Source: Trichopria drosophilae (lineage: Eukaryota; Arthropoda; Insecta; Hymenoptera; Diapriidae). From it: a DNA stretch of 64,000 nt. Location: positions 112,581,501 to 112,645,500 of the forward strand of contig CM059585.1 of NCBI GenBank assembly GCA_030407085.1. Reading direction: 5' to 3'. Both the position numbers and the translations under genes were made by a program. Positions 34,599-46,867 of the stretch are shown here, piece after piece; the first letter of the stretch is position 1, and the number at the start of each line of letters is the position of its first letter. The notes under the pieces were generated by a model that saw only the letters and a program-made list of their open reading frames with translations, ran no database searches and was not told the DNA's origin.

Positions 34599-35511
34599 AT
34601 GATGCTGTCGCTGCATTTGTAATCAAGTTTTCAAAACTTTAATGATACATTGTGATTTAAACGAGCAGAAATTGGAAATTAACGACGTCGTAATATATAT
34701 TAGTTCCAAAGCTCATATTCGAGGAGATTATCGATAATTTCATAATGATTTTGATATTTCATTTACTAATCTGATGTTTCGATAGTTTATTGTTACTAGG
34801 TAATTTTCTGAGGTTTGATGAATACGTTAGGATCTTATTTTCCAAAGTTGTTCGATTTTTAATTGAAATAATCAACTTAATAAATTATTTATGATCGACA
34901 AAAGCATTCGATATATTCATCATCACTGGATTCTGCAATTATTGACAAGAATGTGTTAACGTTGCAGATGTTTTCGTGGTTCTTAGTAGGTGCAATAATG
35001 TTTGTATTTTTGAAAAAAAAATGAGGACCAAACTCGAGAGCTTCGATGCTTCACTATAGAAAATTTGAATAGATCTTGTCAGAAATCAAATATCTTGTGA
35101 TTCAGCAAACGTAGCCAGATAAATGAAAATACATTTTTTTCACGACTTTTTCGGTCATGAAGCCGAACGGCGAGGTTTAGCGAAAAATTTTGCAGGCTGA
35201 CCAATTTTAAAGCTTATGTGATTGTGAATGGAGGAAAAATAGTCTGGTGTATTAAAAGTTGATTGTTGACCTTCAAATTCAAGGTCAAAATTCTAATTTT
35301 TTGAAAAATTCGCCTACATAAACAATCATTTTCTAAAAAGTACTATATTGTAAACAAAAACAAATTAATGAGAGTTTAGAGCAAATTAATAGATAAAAAA
35401 ATATCTGTATTCATTGTCCTCATTAGAAATAAATTAGACCGAGAAAAATAAGAATGAAATTATACTGAGATGATCTATGAACAGTTTATGCTCACTTTTT
35501 TACTATAAAGT

Positions 35512-35697
35512 AATCAGATATTTCAAAGCCTATAGTGAATAAATATGATGGAATTTTTGCAACTTATTTTTTAAAAATCATTCGGTTCTTTTGCCCCCCA
35601 ACGTCAGAAACTGGGGACAAAAGAACCGAAAGATTTTTAAAAAATAAGTTGCAAAAATTCCATCACATTTGTTCACTGTAACCCTTGAAATATCTGT
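35512..35697. repeat. Long imperfect hairpin
   Basis: 35,547-35,593 pairs with 35,618-35,664 (for example TTCGGTTCTTTTG with CAAAAGAACCGAA). The pairing extends outward to AGATATTTCAA at 35,516 and TTGAAATATCT at 35,686. The loop is about 24 bases (CCCCCCAACGTCAG...). The 78-codon minus frame over it is a by-product of the palindrome. Confidence 0.9.
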
Positions 35698-35699
35698 AT

Positions 35700-37740
35700 A
35701 CTGAGATGATTTTCTTATTTCCGTATAAAACTGTATTGCACTGCTATCCAAGTAAGAAGAAACCACACAATATTCGGGTGCATCTATAAATAATGAAGCG
35801 TTAAAATGTCCCAAAAATTGGAGACCGATTTTTCTAAATACGTTATGTAAGTATCTTCATGCTTAGTTACATGCTGTAATTTTTTTCGTTCATTTAAAAT
35901 ATCAAAGGTGTGTCATATTGAACGCAAAAAGCTCAAAAAAATTACGTTACTTTTATATCACGCTTCATCAGAAAAAGTTTTTACAATATCTTGAATGTTA
36001 AAATTACAAGCCCGTCTAGTTTTACAAAACAGTCTTTCATTCTGGCTCACTCTGATATTCAAATTTAAATTATTCCTGAGATAGTAAGCCCCGGGGTATT
36101 TACAACTCAAACATTATGTAAACAATTTCTTCCATGGAAATATTCATATCAGAGAAACCATGATATTAATTTTCAAAAGAATGCCAATATTACTAAGAAG
36201 AATTTAAGAACAACTTTTATAGTCCAGGAAACGAACGAAAAAAAGGGGTAACTGAAAACAGTGAAATATGTGATAACTTCGTAAAAACTGAGTTAAAAAC
36301 ATATCCAAATCGCCGAAAGTCGGAGTGGGGGAAAGTTGTTTTTTTATTACAAAATATGAATAATTTTATAAACAAATGGTTGTAACTTTTTAATCACGCA
36401 TTATAGCGCAAAATATATCAGACAAAAGTTCAAAAATCTATAAAAAATGCAGGAACAATATTTTCTTCATCTGTTGATATTTTTGAGGTTTATTATATTA
36501 TTTTTGATAAGATATGTACAATTTCGGTGTATTTTTGACGTTAAAAATGCTAATGTTCATAAAACCCCTATTTAAGGTAGTACTTCTAAGAAAATTGAGG
36601 TCATGTCGTACAAATTAAAAAAATTAATTGTATTTCTATATTATTTGATCACCATTAGCCAGATATCAGCGATATCTGCTTCCAGAATGACCCACATGGA
36701 AACTGCTTACCGTCCATTCTGTTTTTTTTTGTCTGCTCTTATTGTTAATTTGTTTTCGACATAACACAACTTCATTAGTCATAAACTATTGGTATCTACT
36801 AACATTTTATCTTCTCATTGTATAATCTACAGATAAACTTCGGACCTCTTGTATATTCGACATTATTTGTAATGAGGTTGTATTTTTTTTTCTTATAGTA
36901 AACTTCAATGAAGTTCTTACTCCTGATGAAAGCAAAGAAGAATTGAAATTTGATTTAAAAATGGAAGTTTCGATAATGAAAAATAATATCGCTAATAAAA
37001 TATTTACTAGTTCTTAGATTGTTATTATTAATAAACTTAGAGTAATAAACTTAGAAAAATGTATGTTTAGATTTACAATTCATGTAACATGCAAACTCAA
37101 GAAAAATCTACTACACTGAGAAAATTTTCCATGGAAAAATTCCCATACTGTCTGGTTTCAGCGAGATGGACTCTGAAAATGAAGAAATTTTCTACATTTT
37201 TATGAAGTAATTAAAATACTTCTACCAAAATTCCATTGACAGTTTTTCCAAAGAAAATTTTCACAGTGTAAAAATTTCCCATAATTTTATTAGAAGTAAA
37301 TCTTTATTGTAATTTCTCATAAATATATGGTAATTATCTAATAAGATTCCAGTTAATTGAATTTGCATATTATTCTGAAAATACAGTTACTGTACAAACT
37401 TAACTAGAAAGTTAGGAAATATCAGAAAGAAATCTTGAAACTGCACAAATTGACTAAATGCGCTCCAAGCTCGAAAACAGGTTTTCATATTTTATGCATA
37501 CATAAATTTCCAATTCATAAACAAGAGCACTTTTAATGAAATAAGACTTTGCCTTAACAAGTATAACTGAGCCTCTAATCATTACTTAACACTCGTCATG
37601 ATCTTTCTAAACAGTTCAATTTCATGAAATTTTACAAATTGGACTCGGATGCCCATTCTACACATATTAATCATTTGGAAAATGAAAACAATTCATGTTC
37701 ATAAGAATACCACCTTATTACCGAGTTAACCGTGGTATTG
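35700..37740. other. AT-rich DNA, no gene seen
   Basis: A short palindrome AGATATCAGCGATATCT lies near 36,660. No coding or RNA feature could be defended. Confidence 0.4.
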
Positions 37741-37744
37741 GCAA

Positions 37745-38480
37745 TTTTATTGCACGTTAGTCCATTATCTTAGATTCCGGAAGTTGTTACTGTGATCGAT
37801 CGATGGTAAGCACACGAGTGCGTGATAACGGAAAATGCGGTTACTCCTTAAAAAACGCTGAGATTCGTAAACCGATGGAACGGAGACGATTATTATAAGC
37901 ATGGTTTTCCTCGATTTTAAGCGAGGGATACTTTTTATGCAACCGCCAGCGTATATTTTACATGGAAATGAATCGCAGCTTGGCTGCATTGCCGTAATAC
38001 GTCGGGATTACTTTTTATCGGCCCTTAAGACGCGATTGGCAGTACGCGGCTCGATTCTTTCGAGCATACATTTTAAATCCATCGATCATCCCATCCCTCC
38101 TTATATTCAGGTGAACGATGCGCGAGTGCTGAACGATCGACCCTACGCCGCTATTTATATTCATGATCATTCTTGCATTCCTGACAATCACTCATATCGT
38201 TGGAAAAGCCTATATATGGAAATGTCGGAACATGTGCGTTTTGCGATTGTTTCAGGTTTCTACTGTGAATCGCTCACGATAATGAATACGGCGGGTGTCA
38301 TTCGTGCGAAACTCCGCGGTTCGATGAAACATCAAAGAATGCGTTCAAACGTTTTACTAGGGCATACGGATATTGTATGGAAGAGAGGACGTTTGATGAT
38401 GTTACATTATCTCAAACCATTGTTGAAAATGATCAACAGAACATTGAAAAACTCATCGAAACAGCAAAAAGAACATTAAG
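37745..38480 (+). other. Unique GC-richer block with a 192-codon open frame; coding or enhancer
   Basis: The frame at 37,901-38,479 is the longest non-repeat, non-kinase frame in the window. Its peptide has mixed composition with many His, Arg and Ile residues, no domain that I recognise and no signal peptide. The sequence instead looks regulatory: GGGATTA (38,004), TTTATGCAACCGCC (37,936), CGATCGATCGATGG, and many ATTA/TAAT cores. TATGCAACCGCCA also occurs in the island at 44,551. I lean toward a conserved non-coding element, with a small lineage-specific gene as the alternative. Confidence 0.35.
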
Positions 38481-38635
38481 AGCGCTTTAAGATGTCCTAA
38501 ATACTGAAAGAGCTCTTGAAGTGACATTTAAGAATATGTATGAGTTAGTTTTAAGAGTTTTACAAAACTTCATAAATATCAGAGTTCTGGAAACAGTTCT
38601 AAAAGAAACCATTAAAAAGACCTACGCATTGATTA

Positions 38636-39534
38636 TACTGGTTGACAAAAAAATCACCTACATTCTGATTCAAGCATCGGAGTAGACATGCCTTATAGAT
38701 TTTTCATCGCTTAACACGAATCTCGCTTCAAAAATTGCCCATCACGTCGAGATTTCGAGAAAAACGGGTTCAAGAACTCAAAAAACCTGTTTTTTTAATA
38801 GTTTTTGATCATGTGTGTAGAAAGTGAAGATGATGTGCTACAAGTCTCTAACTAGGCTTAAATTAAAGCTGGAACCCGCAGCTAAAAGAATCAAACCGAA
38901 AAGGCACTGAATCAGTCATAGATTTTCATGTAGCATACACATTTTTCACGTACGCACGCGCAGTACTCGTACTCAGGGGACGTACTTAGATTATGCAAGA
39001 CCTCCCCCCCCCACTCTTTAAAAAGTGTAATACTTACACGGGGGATTATTAACCTTTTTTATGGCCGCCATTTTGAATTTTTAAAGTTTTGAACTCGATT
39101 TATAATTAAATACAATCAAAATTTCTTTATCGCAAGTTACAATATAATACATTAAGTTATAAAATTTCATGTCCGCCATTTTGGATCCACCATTTTGAAT
39201 TTTATAAAGTTCATCTGTAATTCTAAATTAGTTTTTGTCTTATCACCAAAAGAGTACATAATTATAATTTGCAGGTGATTTGATTCTTTTAGCTGAAAGT
39301 TAAAGCTTTAATTTGAGCCTAGTCAGAGACTTGCAGCACATCTGCTTCCCTTTTTTACACTTGAACAAAAGCGGCAAAAATCAGGTTTTTTGATTTTTTG
39401 AACCCGTTTTTCTCAAAAGCTCGACTTAATGTACAATTTTTGAATGTACATTCTTGTTCAGTCCTGAAAAATCTATAAGACATGTCTAGTCCGCTGCTTG
39501 AAGCAGAATGTAAGACACTTTTTGTAGACCAGTG
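38636..39534. mobile_element. Palindromic element, ~0.9 kb
   Basis: The ends CTGGTTGACAAAAA and TTTTTGTAGACCAG are inverted. CCTACATTCTG(A/C)TTCAAGC, GACATG(C/T)CTTATAGATTTTT and CGAGAAAAACGGGTTC pair across a centre near 39,087. Inner blocks at 38,838 ('tgctacaagtctctaactag') and 39,322 also pair. The centre holds a C9 run and ATGGCCGCCATTTTG. The target duplication is unclear (TA on the left, degraded on the right). It is a non-autonomous foldback. Confidence 0.82.
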
Positions 39535-41850
39535 TCATAAGTATTCCACAAGGCCTCTGAAACGTGAGGTTTCAGGAAGTAGCTCATAAACTGAGTTTTA
39601 AGAACATTTATGCGTCGATTTAAAGAACTCTATAAGGCCTTTCTAAGACCTCTTTAACATGATGTTTCAGGAAAGATTTTCTTATTTAAAACCTATATCT
39701 CTCTCTAGCTTTAAAATAAATAGTTTAAAATAAACTATAAAGCTTCGTTATATTTTTGTATTTTTGCATCCTGATTCTTAATATGAGTCGACGATTTAGC
39801 GGCCAGATTAACTGAAGTCGCCATCTTGAAAAAGCTGTCAAAAAATACGATGGTTTTCTGTTTTTTTTTTATATTTATTTTGAATAGTAGTACCGGGTGA
39901 AAAAATATTTGGAATAAAGGAGGTGATATCATTTGCGAAATATTGTAAAAGTACTTATTTTTTTCATTATAGCGTACCATCCATCGGTCTGCATATATGA
40001 AGTAAATATTGCACGATTTCATTTTTTGATTCAATTGCCATTAAGTATCTCCAAAACAAAATACAGATCTGAACTCTGTGTACCTCTTTACCAGAAAAGA
40101 GATGGTCCAAAACGACATTTCTTTAAACGGTTATTTTATAGATTTTCATTATTAAGGCCTTTTTGTTTAAAAAAATGATCCAAAAGCAGATCAAATGAAG
40201 ACTATTTGAATCTATTAGATGCCTCATAACTGGCTTTTCAGAATAAACTTCTTAAAACATCGGTTTGGGTTACAAACTAAAACAAATCTATTGAGACCCT
40301 GATCAGGATGTAAAACAAAAGACTAGGTCCCGATAATAACTTTAACACGTTTAATTTGTATACTGGGAACTATCTTAAAATTATGCATTTAATAATAACC
40401 TTTTCAATAATAAATCACACTACTTTGTGCTATACATTCAGAGACGTGTCAAAGAGGCGATAGAAATGTGTGATAGGAGACATGTCTGGGTTAAGACACA
40501 TTCAAAAGTAAGACAGATTATCGATTTTTCGGGAATGTATGGAACATGTCTCGACAATGATTCTAAATTTTCTTAATAGTGGAAATATGCAGCACATAGT
40601 TTCATAAAAGAAGTTTGAAATTCGCAGACTAATGTTCGGTTACGTGAAGTGCATGTCTGAATCACCTAACTAGGTTTCCTTGACAAAAAAAAAACAACAG
40701 TTTATTGCTCCATAAGAGGTGGAAATGTTGAAATCCGTTTTTAGGTAATCTTATAAAAACAAAGAGAGTCGAATTCGAACATTATTTAGAAAATACAAAG
40801 TTTCGGGTTCGACCTTCATTTTTTTCGATTTTCAAAAAGAATCGAAACATTCCGCAAAAAAATTCAATTAGAAGTAAAAATGTTATGAAAATCCATGAAT
40901 ATTTGAAAAAATGTCATCATAATGTGCGCGTTGTTAGACAATTCTTTTCATTACTACAATATTTTCTTCTGAAATGTTCCACGCTCTAATTCTTATAAAA
41001 AAATGAACTACCCAAACGATTTTCATGAAAAATATTGTTCACACATAATATTTAAAGTTCTCTTTTTATATCAATTTGTAATAAATAACTGCTTAATAAA
41101 CGAGGCATTTGTGATATTTACATTTAAATACACTTTTTCAATTTATTATGATTCTTCAAGATATCTTGTAAATAAGTTTTCAGTAACAGTTTTCATATTA
41201 ATATATGAAAAAAAAATGTTGGGTAAAGTAACCTCCGCAATATACACAAAGTATTACAAAGGTTAAAAGTTATTTAACTTCGTAATTAATATACTTCGTA
41301 TACAAGAGAAGGCAGAAAAAAACACCTTGTATGTTTGTAAAGAACGATTTTTCTTCTTCCTTTATAATAAATTTATTGTCGATATTTTTACGTCGGTCCC
41401 TTTTTTACAAACTTCTCTTTTATGGATTAGATTAGTTTGTAATTTTCTGTGTTTTTCCTTTTTATGCATCTCAAGCATTACAACTTCAGATATTTTTTCT
41501 CTGGGCATTGTCTTTTGTCATAAAAGAAAAGTGTATTATCTAACAGAGAATTTATTAAGTAAGACAACAGATTTAATAACTGAAGATTTTTATATTGATA
41601 AAAATTTTATTTAAATTAGACAACCAGCTTTTCCGAAATATTTTTGTTCGGTTAGTGAACGGGAAATAACACCATATTTCAATTCGACTTCTGTATGGAT
41701 CCCATACATGAATAGTCCTAATATGACGAACTTGAAATCGTATTTGAAAAATGGTAAATAAAAATTGAGTAAATTAATAGGCGAATTTAAATCCCGAATT
41801 TTAAAAGATATATTCAATTATTTTTCATCTACATTTATTAATGTACGTGG
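39535..41850. other. AT-rich DNA, no gene seen
   Basis: Short frames (39,735-40,034 minus; 39,933-40,178, 41,003-41,266, 41,327-41,614 plus) are Phe/Ile/Lys/Tyr-rich, as random AT-rich DNA would give. None is recognisable. Confidence 0.4.
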
Positions 41851-41853
41851 CTA

Positions 41854-42158
41854 CACAGAAAAATAACGTTGTAAAATTGTTAAATCTCAAATTAAGCACT
41901 GTAAAAGCTTTAATTTCAGTCTAAAATTGAGCTAATTTTCTTAAAATAAGTCAATATTTGCGCTTAAAATCTTTTTAGTTTTGTGATACTTACTTTTAGT
42001 CATAAATCTCGACTAAAATTAAAACTTGCTGTCTAAAAGTAAGATTTTAAGCGCAAATATTGACTTCATTTAAGAAAATTAGCTCAATTTTAGACTGAAA
42101 TTAGGCCTTTTACAGTGCTTAATTTGAGATGTAATAATTTTAAGACTTTTTTTCTGGG
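41854..42158. mobile_element. Palindromic 305 bp MITE with TA duplication
   Basis: TA at 41,852-41,853 and 42,159-42,160. The ends are CACAGAAAAATAAC and CTTTTTTTCTGGG. The arms pair almost completely: 'taagcgcaaatattgactt' near 42,044 is the complement of the block near 41,950, and AAAATTAGCTCAATTTTAGA near 42,078 pairs near 41,920. Confidence 0.88.
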
Positions 42159-42159
42159 T

Positions 42160-43465
42160 ATCTTATCGACTAAACAAGCTTTGTCTCTTCTCTCTTAAGA
42201 GATCACAAATATCACGTTGTGTTTACTATGTATAATGTTTTAGAACAACTTGCAGGCCCAATAGAAATTATGGAAAAAACATTTTGCTAAGAATTCCTTT
42301 GCTTGGGTTAATCATGGATTTATTTGAAACTATTGAAATAAATTTTGTGTGCAAATGTATAAAATCCACATACAGATATCACACATACGTAACCTGGAAA
42401 TTTCCATACGTTATGCGACATGATTTTGCACTATGAGATATTCATACAGATGCTTACACGGTACACCAGTTCCTAGATAATATGAGGAACTACGAACAGA
42501 TCGGTTAGTTCCACTTATTATGAATATTGATTCATTTTAAGGGCGAAATATCCTTAAATGTTTATCATCATACAGAAATATTTATTTTTCAAAATGACTA
42601 AATTTTATGTGTTTATTACCATATAGTGTGTTTTTTCCGATTTTGTGAATTGTGTTCTTATTATTTTTAATTGATTTTCGACGTATTTGTCAAATATTTT
42701 GCTTGTAAGAAGAATTTTGTTTGTTGAAGACTATATATGTGATGGTAAAATACAATTTCCTTACTTAGCAAACACTCAATTTAAACTCGTTGTCTTCCAA
42801 GTTGATATGTAGATCCACAGGGAATTGGCAATTGCCCTGAGGAGTAATTCCTTGAGTTCTCCTAACACAGACTGGAATCATGTCAAGATTTTGCTCCCTA
42901 CACGCTTTCGTATGAGTAAATACAATGTGCAACAAAAGAGTCAAACCTGCCCTCGTCGACAAACTCCTATTTTGCTCCCAAGTTGAACAACGTATTGAAA
43001 TTTACTGTTTAGTTTAATAGTTTTATGAGGATCAAAACTGCCATAAAATCAGGGCGTAAAATTGGATTTTGCGCCCGGGATTGGGAAGTAATTATGTCAA
43101 GTTTTAGCTGTGCATCCATTGCGTTGGAGGTAGTTTCAAAATTTCCTTCAAGAATCGCTTCAGATTTGCCTATCTAATCAGTTAATTATAAACTTTTGGA
43201 CGAAATTGTACACATGTTGTTTCTTCTGAGTTCTTTGAATTAATTAAATTTTTAAGTTTTTTTTTTGTGTGACGTAACGTAAAAAAAATATTTTAATATT
43301 TCTAGTATTTCCTCTTTATAGTATAATTTGCAATTAAAATTGTACATGTCTTCATTATAATTTTTTAACAACAAATATTTTCAACCGTGTTATATTACAA
43401 ATTCCACAGAAATCATAATTTTTCTATCGTAAATTTTTATATTATCTGAATTTTTTATTTGAAGT
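42160..43465. other. AT-rich DNA, no gene seen
   Basis: A slightly GC-richer patch at 42,770-43,150 contains the 65-codon minus frame 42,765-42,962, which I cannot assign. Confidence 0.4.
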
Positions 43466-43468
43466 TAA

Positions 43469-44395
43469 TCCATTAACGCTTGAAATGACATTTTCTTTAC
43501 ATCAATTTTAATTAAGTGTTTTGTATTAAAATGAAAATTAAAACAAATTAGACTTCGGCATGTCGTTACATTTGAAAATAATTGCCAAAAAATTTGGAAA
43601 TAACTTTTATGAATTTTGTTTATATAAGAATATTAGGATTTTATTGAAACTACGATAAGCGTGGAAAAAAATATTTGAATTTAAGGAAAAAATTGTGACT
43701 TATACATTCTACTTTGTTGGCACCCTCAAAACTATGAGCTTTTTTAAAATAATGCTGACACTAAAAAGTGCGTAGAATATGTTAAGGGATATATTGGAAT
43801 TTTTTCAGACTTTTCAGATATATTTTATTTAAATTTTTTAGCAAATTTTAAAAAATTGATGGTAATTTATAAATTAAACATTTAAATCAATAAAAAATGT
43901 TGAAAATCATCAAAGCATATACCAAACATTTTTCAGAATTTTTGTTCGATTCCAAAAATTTGATACAAAATGGAAATAAAAAATGTCTAAACCTATCGTT
44001 CAATGAATTTGTAAAAATGCAAATATTCCTCAGCTATTTCTGAGAACTTTTCATTCTTAGCATTTTTTAGAAAAGCTCATTATTTTGTAATTATAGCATT
44101 CAGAAATTTGTCAAAAGAAAAGTTTACTGTGACTTAATTTTGCGGTCATTCTAATGAAGTATAGAGTATAAAAGTACAGCTTTTTCCTAATTCAAATGAT
44201 TTATCCCTAGTTGTCGATAGTATCAATAAAATCTCAATATTCTGATATCTCGAAAAAAACGTCGTATATTTATATTTATTTGGCAATTTCCTTCAAATTT
44301 GATGCCAAAATATAATCCTGTTGGCTGAAACTCAACTTTTATTTTTCATTTTTTTTTTCATTTTGATACCAACAAATTTGAAGCGTTAATATGAG
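43469..44395. mobile_element. Foldback element F, TTAA-flanked, diverged
   Basis: TTAA at 43,465-43,468 and 44,396-44,399. The ends TCCATTAACGCTTGAAATG and GAAGCGTTAATATGAG show that the CCC/GGG tips are mutated. The interior pairs around 43,932 and follows the A subfamily (TTATACATTCTACTTTGTTGGC against the complement near 44,150). No coding capacity. Confidence 0.7.
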
Positions 44396-44499
44396 TTAAT
44401 TTAATTTTACTATGCGGTGAACAAAAATAAATGAAAATATTTGCATTCATCCTGTAGTATGTCATTAAGTAATTGTATGATACTAAGCATGATTATTAG

Positions 44500-45170
44500 T
44501 AAAGTTCACGCGATCAGTGCAAAATAGATTCGATTAGCAAGGCATTTCCGCTATGCAACCGCCATTACGTGATCTTTTGCGAAATTATTCTCTCCTTATG
44601 AGATTGAATCCCCCCAGATTAGGAAAGCGAGGCGAATATTAAAAGCGTGTGCGGAAGCGGTAAATATTTACCCGTACTTTTTTTAGAGAAATTTTCGTCG
44701 TTGCACCTCAAAGAATCATGGTACTCTCAAAAGCATCAAAGGGAAAAGCTACGATATCGTCGTTTTATCCACATCCTGATGCAACCAGACTGCGGCGGCT
44801 TTCCAGTGAATTTCCCGTTGTTTTCTCGGTCCAGGCTTTATGCATCGGTTTCCCGCGCCCGGCAAGATCCGCTTTGCTGGGTGCGTGTTTCACATTCCCT
44901 CAGTTTACCTTGTTATTTACCCCGCTGTGTGTACATCGCGCATCCAGAGCTTTTCGCGCAATCGGTGACGTAACGAGCTTTTCCGGGGGCGCCGTAACGT
45001 ATCTCGCCTTTTTCCGTATCACTGACGGGATTTCGCGATCGTAAACAAATCGCAAACTTGACGCAGACGGCTGAAAAAAGATTACACGCGGCGGCAAAAT
45101 GTCAATTACATTTTGAAAGCTCTGCTTCTGAGAAAATAAAGTAGTTTCAGGGAAAAATGTCACATTTTCA
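44500..45170. other. GC-richer unique island, regulatory candidate
   Basis: Balanced composition, no inverted repeats. Contains CTATGCAACCGCCATTACGTG, GCGGAAGCGGTAAATATTTACC, CCCGCGCCCGGC, TTCCGGGGGCGCCGTAACG, and GTAAACAAA (a forkhead-like core) at 45,044. Overlapping 108-codon frames on the plus strand (44,647-44,973 and 44,718-45,044) and an 87-codon minus frame cannot all be real, and none is recognisable. It may be an enhancer, promoter or untranslated exon. Confidence 0.35.
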
Positions 45171-45664
45171 TGACGGAATGTACTTTATTTTTAAGAACGT
45201 TGCATGCTCGTTTCCAAATCAGGTCGTATGGTAACAGGAACTGAGTTAATAACAAGTTATAAATTCTGATTTTTTCACTTACTGTGGTAATTAAAAAATA
45301 CTTTATTCTGGTGGAAGTCTGCAATAAATACATGGGAAGAACTGAAGTCATTAATGCGCTAATCAAATAATTTCTTTCATGTTAACAGTTAAACGTTTAA
45401 ATGTACGCATTTTTAAATGAGGATCAACGCTAAATTTTAGAATGTCAACTCAATGGGAAAAATGTGCAATAGACAGTTATTCTATGCAAAAGGGTTTTTC
45501 CCAACGCCATTACAGATACGAATGGGAGTACTTCTCAAAACGAAGGTGACCCATTGAAAAATTCCTGCTAAACGGCGACGAACTCGATTAAAATTTGTGA
45601 TTTGAACATTCTAATATCGTTTTATAAAATACCTATCTGGTACATTTATACAGAAAAATTGAAA

Positions 45665-45890
45665 AGTCGACTTACGGACTCCTTTTAGTCCGTAAAGTAT
45701 GGTCGTTAAAGTGCCTACATTTGCGAACAGTGTATCAAAAAATAGTGTTCGCTCCTCGACCGTAAAATTTTACGACCTCGGTTTGGAGATAGTGCGATCC
45801 TCTCGGTCCGTAAAATTGAATTTTACGGCCTAGGACCGAAAAGTACAATTTTCGACCTACAAAATTGTGCGATTTATTTGGAGCCCATCC
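45665..45890. repeat. Cluster of short perfect palindromes around CCGTAAAATT
   Basis: GACCGTAAAATTTTACGACC, then GGTCCGTAAAATT-g-AATTTTACGGcctaGGACC near 45,809-45,838, and ACGGACTCC..TTAGTCCGT near 45,673. Several self-complementary units lie within about 220 bp, unlike the long foldbacks elsewhere. Confidence 0.75.
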
Positions 45891-45959
45891 TCGACTCGAT
45901 AACTGAATGAAAAAGTTATACAAATTTAAAAAATTGTAATGGTATTACAGATTAACTGT

Positions 45960-46340
45960 GGACCCTATAAAGCATACCATTTTCTTTACGCGAAAAGCAG
46001 TTGGTTACTAGTAAGGTTTTATGGGTCACTGGCGATGAATCTGACCTTATATTTTGCAAATTCCAAATGGCGGAACCAATATGGCGGAGCGAATTCATAA
46101 AAAGTTATTCGATCCAGACGAATCTGGGTACGTGAAAATTTTGGAATCGTTTATTTCGTATATTTCAAAATTCAAAATGGCGGAACGGAAGTATGTTGCG
46201 TCCGCCATTCGTAATTTGTATGAATTGGCGCTGGACTCGTCATCAGCGGTACAAAAATCATCAAAGATAAGCCACTTGTATTTTGAAAGACGAACCACTA
46301 ATATTTTCTATTCTCCGTCTAACTTTTAGAATTACATTTT
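45960..46340. repeat. ATGGCGG-rich dispersed repeat
   Basis: Repeated TTCAAAATGGCGGA, CCAATATGGCGGAG and GTCCGCCATTCG motifs. The same wording recurs near 19,630, 19,980, 39,060, 49,150 and 51,480, so this is a dispersed non-coding repeat. The 91-codon plus and 67-codon minus frames here overlap on opposite strands and are taken as chance. Confidence 0.5.
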
Positions 46341-46344
46341 TTGT

Positions 46345-46865
46345 ACAAAAATTGTTAGAAATAAACATTTTGTATACCTTTATTATATTAAAATTTAATC
46401 TGTTTTAAATTCAGTTGTAAATAAACGATAAATTGTTATATTCTGACACTAAATTCGTTACAAGCGATTAAAAAAACTACAAAATATTGCATTTCACGTT
46501 AATTTCTTGAAATTGTTCACTTTTAAATGCTGACATCAAAACTGTAAAAAAACGTCGGTACTAATTATTAAACAATTACATTCATTTTTTCGAATTATAT
46601 GCAAAGCTGTGATATTACAAATAGAATTCACTTTTATTGGCATTTTGTAGTAGTTATTTTAGATTTTTTTCAAAACACCTGTATTTGATAGCAAATTGTA
46701 ACTATCATGCAGCGATCTGTAACTGAAGTCCTTTTGAACTTCGAAAAGTTTACCCTGAATTAGTATTCAGCATCCCCAGAAACTATTAGAAATACTATGA
46801 AGCTACATTTCCTGAAACTTTTGGTCTAGAACACGATAAATAACTGAATGTTCAAAATTTCAATA
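46345..46865. other. AT-rich DNA, no gene seen
   Basis: No feature recognised. Confidence 0.5.
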
Positions 46866-46867
46866 AT

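Noticed and set aside
39001..39040. C9 run as a possible assembly gap artefact
   Set aside because: It lies at the centre of a well-formed palindromic element and is flanked by paired arms.
44647..45163. Two 108-codon plus frames and one 87-codon minus frame
   Set aside because: Mutually overlapping and unrecognisable; explained by locally higher GC content.
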